From NCBI GenBank assembly GCA_030386875.1, contig CM059560.1:29134183-29198182 (forward strand): a DNA stretch of 64,000 nucleotides. The letters run 5' to 3'. Below, one piece after another: positions 59,886 through 64,000 of the stretch (positions within the stretch are counted from its first letter, which is position 1; each line of letters opens with the position of its first letter). The translations under genes and the position numbers were made by a program. Below the pieces are notes generated by a model, which saw only the letters and a list, made by a program, of their open reading frames with translations, did no database searches and was not told the DNA's origin. The stretch comes from Morinoia aosen. Lineage: Eukaryota; Arthropoda; Malacostraca; Amphipoda; Talitridae.

Positions 59886-62800
59886 CTGCGTACGGTTTCG
59901 AAAAATCCTTCATTAAAATTCATGGACATTTGGAAATGCCTATTACAAGGTTATTGTTAGTATAGCGTAACATCTGCATCCAATTGGAAGGCATTTTTCA
60001 GTGAATCTTGTTTAGAAGTTTGATTTAAAAATGTCATAAAATGAATTTAGACTGGAAGACCTAGTCTCTCGAAGATAAGCCTAATTTCAAATACAATTTT
60101 AGCTCTTTAAAGATGCATGTTTAACTTGCGAAAATCTTGTAGTTACATTTTTCAACGGTTTCTCGCATTCTCAAAATTGTTAATTAGTTGAACAGGAAAT
60201 CACGAATTGTTATCATTATATCCTGCATTTTATTCATCACTCATACATTAGAGGGATAAGGGACAAAACTATCACTGCGTACATTCGAAAAAGTGTTGAA
60301 ATAATTGCTTGGATTTTCAATAAATATTTGAAAATTTCAGTACTAAGCCCGGAAGAGGATTGAACAAAGCCAAAGATAGATAAGTTGCGTCACTAACAAC
60401 ACAGAACTCAGTAAAACTCCCCCCTTTTATCTGTGCGTGATAAATTGCCATAGTGAACTATTTTTTGGGTACATTGGTCATTGAAATTAATTAACTTATA
60501 AAATGTGATGGAAGCTTGGCCGAAATTTCGTTATTCCAAACGATGATTGACCGAGATTAGAGGCATCAAAGTTTTGCTGAAGACGTTTCGTCGTGATGCA
60601 GTGCGTAATGTTCGAATTTTTCTGTGCGAAGAAAATACCTCAGAGCAAAGAGAAAGATGTAATATTTTTAGTTAAATGCAAAATGTTGTGAACTTTTCAT
60701 TGCAGGAAGTTATAAAACGAAATTAATCTATCAAGAAAACAGCGAATTTTCAAACACGAAATCACCTAAGCAGAAAAATTTATTTTAGATGTAGAAACCA
60801 GTGCATTTTTTCTTGCAGCTAGATGCTGATCAAATGCAAACGTACACCACCATTGACAACATTGAAAACATGAAATCGTTTTGCACCTTAAGGTTTAGGC
60901 TCACTTAATTTCTCCCATCAGAATAAATTAAAACATGCCTAATATGTTAGAAATCGCAAGATAGCCTCTGAACCAGTAACCAAACTCCACCTGAGTGTCC
61001 CTGAAGCGGTTCGCATGACCACCTGCCCAAGGCAAGATGCGGAACTTCTCAACAGTAACGTAGCCTTTTAAGTCTATGAGGATCCATGGCTTGTCTGTGG
61101 TGAATCTGTCACTTGAGTGAAAGTTGGTGGCTTCGTCGCCGTCCACGACATTCTTCCCTGAACTGAAAAATTAACTTGTTGAATGAAGCGAATACAGTAT
61201 CAAATGAATGGAAGTTTTTACGGTTGAAAAGGACTGTGCTAAAATTAAGTTGCAATTAAACATAATTGCAATTTGTTCTTTTCGGCTGAACATTTAATCA
61301 AAACTTTTTACCAAATTTGGAGATTAGATAACACCAACATTGTGCAGCAGAGAATAAAGAATTGAAATCTATTCAGCGAAGGAAATCGAAGTCAATTTCT
61401 CAATGAGGAAAATATCATTTGAGAACAGATAGTTTGTTGTTCATGCCATTTGGCTCACAGCTCATCGCCTATAAGGAGGCAAAATTTTAATTTCTGGGCA
61501 GTTCTCAACAAGGTAGCCCCGTTTCAATAGTTCTCAACAGATTCTTTACATTTTTAAAAGATAAGTTATTTCCCTTAATTCGTAGTTTAGTAAGTTGTCA
61601 TTTTCTATTCCAGCTTTTCAGCACTTAATAAATGTCAGGTTCACTAAGTATTTGCAGCAGGGCTAAGAAAATGACTACGCATAACCAAGACACGTTCTAT
61701 TCCTGTGCTAGTTATCACAAATATTCTTACTCTGAAACAAATATAGAAATGTTTACATGAAATTGATGCCAACTTGAGAAGTTAAATTTTTCCTAATTTG
61801 CTTAAGAAACTTGCGTGAACAACGCTTGGACTTTGTAAAGATCAAAAGGATCTCACCGATTAGGGTAAAAGGACGAAGAAGTGACCGTTTTTCCCCTAGC
61901 GACCTCAACGCTTCTAGGAAACCTGGCTGCAGAGAAGTACGAGCCCGTGGTGCGCCCGTCACTGTATGCTGGAGGTGACACTCGACACACTCCTTCGGGT
62001 AAAGAGACGAATGAAACCTAGGTAAGAAAAACCAGGTCTTGTAAAAAAAAATAAAAACTAAGCAAAACTATGCATTTCTGCAGATATCGGAAACTAAACA
62101 GAAGAACACCGATTAGCAGAGATGAAATAACTAAGACGTGCACCTCCGTGCAGAAAACGAATGGAACTGAATGAAAAGATTTTTTTCTCTGTCATCATTA
62201 CTAAAACTCATAAATATCACTCATTAATCGATAGGAAATAAATCGATACTTCGAAGTAAAAAACTCTTAAGATTTATGAGGAACCTCGTCATATAAATAA
62301 GTTTCATACAACTGATATTTATTGCGCGTGAAGTAAATCCTAATTGCGTACTTGCAAATCTTTGGAAGAGAGTGAGGGTCTCTATTATGCTCATATAGAG
62401 CATGATAGCTTGACCCACTTCCCGGTAATTATAAATCGTGATACAAATCCCAATACTTAAATTCGAGGTAATTAGACAATATTTTGAACAACAATCATAT
62501 TTACCTGCGCCAATGAGCTAAAGTAAAATATTTCTAATGGAATTAGGTTGGGAAAATTAATGAATGTGTGAAAATAAATTCGTCACGTGCTCCGTATTGT
62601 TGAAGGAACAAAATAAAAGTTCAGCAATTCAAGGAAATGTTTCTATCATCCCAATGACAATATTTCGCTGCTGAAGAAATTCCTCAATTATCCCAGCTAA
62701 GGCCAAGTGATGCCATCAGTGTCCGAGCCATCTCAGGTCCTAACACTTCCATCTTACTGCTCAAAGAGAATATCTAACCTCAGAGACATTCACTGAAGAA

Positions 62801-63680
62801 TCAAGTGTTGACTAAGCATATTCGCAGTTCAGCTCACATCCTCATGCTTCAATGAAGGCTTCTCGATCTCCACGAAAAAAACTGATTTTTTAACGCGTTT
62901 AAAATATTGAATTCATTAACTCGGAAAAGAAAGCATACGTAAAATTGAGTGTGTCGAATTAAAGATTTGGCCTGCATAGTTGCAACCTTTTCTGAACCTG
63001 TTGTGATAAAATACTAGTGACGATGCAAATATGTTTTTTTAGCAGTCATTTATGAAATTTCCTAAAATAAAAATAGTGTCATTCATGATGATACTGGTGG
63101 ACAAGTCCAATGATAATACGCTTGCATTTGGGACCATCGATAATTATGGCATTACCATTATCAGTACTTACTATTCTCATTACTTGCTATTCTCATTACT
63201 TGCCATTCTCATTACTTGTCATTCTCATTACTTGCCATTCTCATTACTTGCCATTCTCATTACTTGCCATTCTCATTACTTGCCATTCTCATTACCTAAA
63301 ATTCTCATTACTTGCCATTCTCATTACTTACCATTCTCATTCCTCGCCATTCTCATTACTTGCCATTCTCATTACTTGCCATTCTCACTACTTACAATTC
63401 ATATTACTTACAATTAGCTTTATTTACCGTTCTCATTACATGACATTCTCATTGCTGACAATTTCAATTGCTTACCATTCTCGTAGTGGAAAAGATCGCA
63501 AGACTCAAGACTGCAAAACATTGCACAAACACATACGCTTTTCAAGTTGATTGTTTTTATTTCTATTTCATAAGAGGGACTAAAACAGTTACTTCTTGTC
63601 ATGGAATTTGTTAGATAGAACCAATCGGGCGACAAAGCGCTGCAGAGGCGTTGAAGTAGAAAGAAAACAATCAGCCTCAT
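59664..63680 (-). CDS. Secreted PAN/apple + F5/8 type C (fucolectin-like) protein, gene G3, four coding exons
   Basis: Minus-strand exons 63680-63476, 61992-61857, 61162-60991 and 59885-59664 total 735 nt, 244 residues plus stop. The layout is as in G1: signal peptide MRLIVFFLLQRLCSA, six PAN Cys, SDGRTTGSYFSA, F5/8C with VVDGDEATNFHS, PWILIDL and VEKFRILPW, ending VREVEIWTSY. Exon 1 is two codons longer than in G1; all others have the same length. No break was seen, so G3 is probably functional. Its first intron starts inside a 16-bp minisatellite that repeats the donor site. An extracellular recognition role is inferred from the domains only. Confidence 0.82.
60991..61162 (-). CDS. G3 exon 3: F5/8C core
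   Basis: 172 bp, acceptor TTTTTCAG and donor CAG|GTGGAG. Encodes NVVDGDEATNFHSSD, KPWILIDLKGYVTVEKFRI, then LPWAGGHANRFRDTQ. The frame is open across the position where G2 has lost a base. Confidence 0.82.
61665..61760 (+). repeat. Copy 1 of a dispersed direct repeat around G3
   Basis: Shares CTACGCATAACCAAGACA, TATTCCTGTGCT.GTT and TTCTTACTCTGAAACAAATATA with 63755-63850. Confidence 0.65.
61857..61992 (-). CDS. G3 exon 2
   Basis: 136 bp, acceptor ACCCGAAG and donor ATCG|GTGAGA. Encodes GVCRVSPPAYSDGRTTGSY and ARGKTVTSSSFY, the last PAN Cys and the F5/8C start. Intact and in phase with its neighbours. Confidence 0.8.
61985..62165 (-). repeat. Decayed acceptor-like repeats before G3 exon 2
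   Basis: On the gene strand, units such as ACGGAGGTGCACGTCTTAG, AATCGGTGTTCTTCTGTTTAG and AGAAATGCATAGTTTTGCTT end in (C/G)TTAGTT and precede the real GAAGGAGTGTGTC acceptor. They are more diverged than in G2. Confidence 0.45.
63173..63492 (-). repeat. 16-bp minisatellite containing the G3 exon 1 splice donor
   Basis: About 20 units with an exact 16-bp register, starting at 63173, 63189, 63205 and so on to 63397, then more diverged units to 63477. Read on the gene strand the unit is GAGAATGG(C/T)AAGTAAT. The unit beginning 63492 downward holds the end of exon 1 and its real GTAAGC donor, so the array is made of copies of the 5' splice site. Most internal copies carry GCAAGT, a few GTAAGT. 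Confidence 0.85.
63476..63680 (-). CDS. G3 exon 1: signal peptide and PAN half-domain
   Basis: 205 bp, phase 1 out, donor G|GTAAGC at 63476/63475. An acceptor ATTTTTGCAG ends at 63705, with a 5' UTR stretch 63704-63681. It encodes SNCFSPSYEIE, VCVCAMFC and SLESCDLFHYEN. Confidence 0.82.
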
Positions 63681-63754
63681 CTTGGTCAATGTTATATCAG
63701 TTATCTGCAAAAATGAGATCGAACATCCGGCACACTTAGCATTTGAAATATGAT

Positions 63755-63850
63755 CAAAAAAAGAATACGCACAACCAAGACAGGCTCTATGCCTGTGCTC
63801 GTTTTTGCAAAATCCTGTTACTGAGAAAAAATATACTTCAATAGAATATG
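63755..63850 (+). repeat. Copy 2 of a dispersed direct repeat around G3
   Basis: Reads ATACGCACAACCAAGACAGG, TATGCCTGTGCTCGTT and CCTGTTACTGAGAAAAAATATA. One copy is in G3 intron 1, between exons 1 and 2, the other upstream of exon 1. Confidence 0.65.
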
Positions 63851-64000
63851 ATGAATAACACTCCCAGCTTTCAAATCCAGATCAGAAATAATCATCACTT
63901 TGTTTTTTCACAGGTCACTAATAAGCTTTCCCAAACACACACTGGGTGCATGGCGCTGTGTTAAACAAACATTAGGATAAGTTTATGAAACAAACCAATC

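Noticed and set aside
63173..63420. CRISPR-like regular spacing
   Set aside because: No spacers between units; it is a contiguous minisatellite in eukaryotic DNA.
63052..63550. Plus-strand frames of 121 and 146 codons with a repeated SHYLPFSLLAIL pattern
   Set aside because: Produced by translating the 16-bp minisatellite; three units equal 48 bp, giving a 16-residue pseudo-repeat.

Overview
The window is AT-rich, intron-bearing animal DNA, most likely from an arthropod. The retroelement types (RTE-like LINE, mag-like gypsy, Penelope-like, Tc1-like) and secreted PAN/apple plus F5/8C proteins point that way, and a crustacean is a guess I cannot confirm. No prokaryotic gene organisation, rRNA, tRNA or CRISPR array was recognised.

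The core is a small cluster of paralogous four-exon genes for a secreted protein of about 242-244 residues: signal peptide, six-Cys PAN/apple half-domain, then a fucolectin-like F5/8 type C (discoidin) domain. G1 lies on + (17197-20453), G2 on - (46316-33106) and G3 on - (63680-59664). Splice sites, phases (1, 2, 0) and exon lengths (199-205, 136, 172, 222) agree between G1 and G3. G2 has a one-base deletion in exon 3 and an earlier stop in exon 4, and is probably a pseudogene.

The genes sit in decayed segmental duplications. Downstream of each gene is a block (A-B-C) found in + orientation at 7777-14000 and 24520-27600 and in - orientation at 54320-51930 and 30300-28640. The two orientations meet tail to tail near 27.6-28.6 kb, where a broken Penelope-like element lies. 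Block C ends in a 101-bp open segment conserved without indels in two copies.

Mobile DNA fills much of the rest. At 1-7776 there are two identical 1.1-kb direct repeats around 5.5 kb without recognisable coding, which looks like a young non-autonomous LTR-type element inserted in block B. A Tc1-like relic is at 14.67-15.8 kb. A Penelope-like relic at 27.65-28.62 kb carries a small hAT-like insertion. A complete but broken gypsy/mag-like element with 351/352-bp LTRs and a 5-bp target duplication occupies 35062-41330 and carries a nested insertion of about 1.4 kb. A helix-turn-helix transposase scrap follows at 41.34 kb, an RTE-like LINE on - at 48.93-47.3 kb, and a second Penelope-like relic on - at 56.1-55.15 kb.

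The most unusual signal is at the exon 1/exon 2 boundary of the lectin-like genes. The 5' splice site lies in a 16-bp tandem repeat, expanded to about 20 in-register units in G3, and the 3' splice site is preceded by decayed 33-43-bp repeats that each resemble the acceptor. Intron 1 therefore appears bordered by arrays of copies of its own splice sites.
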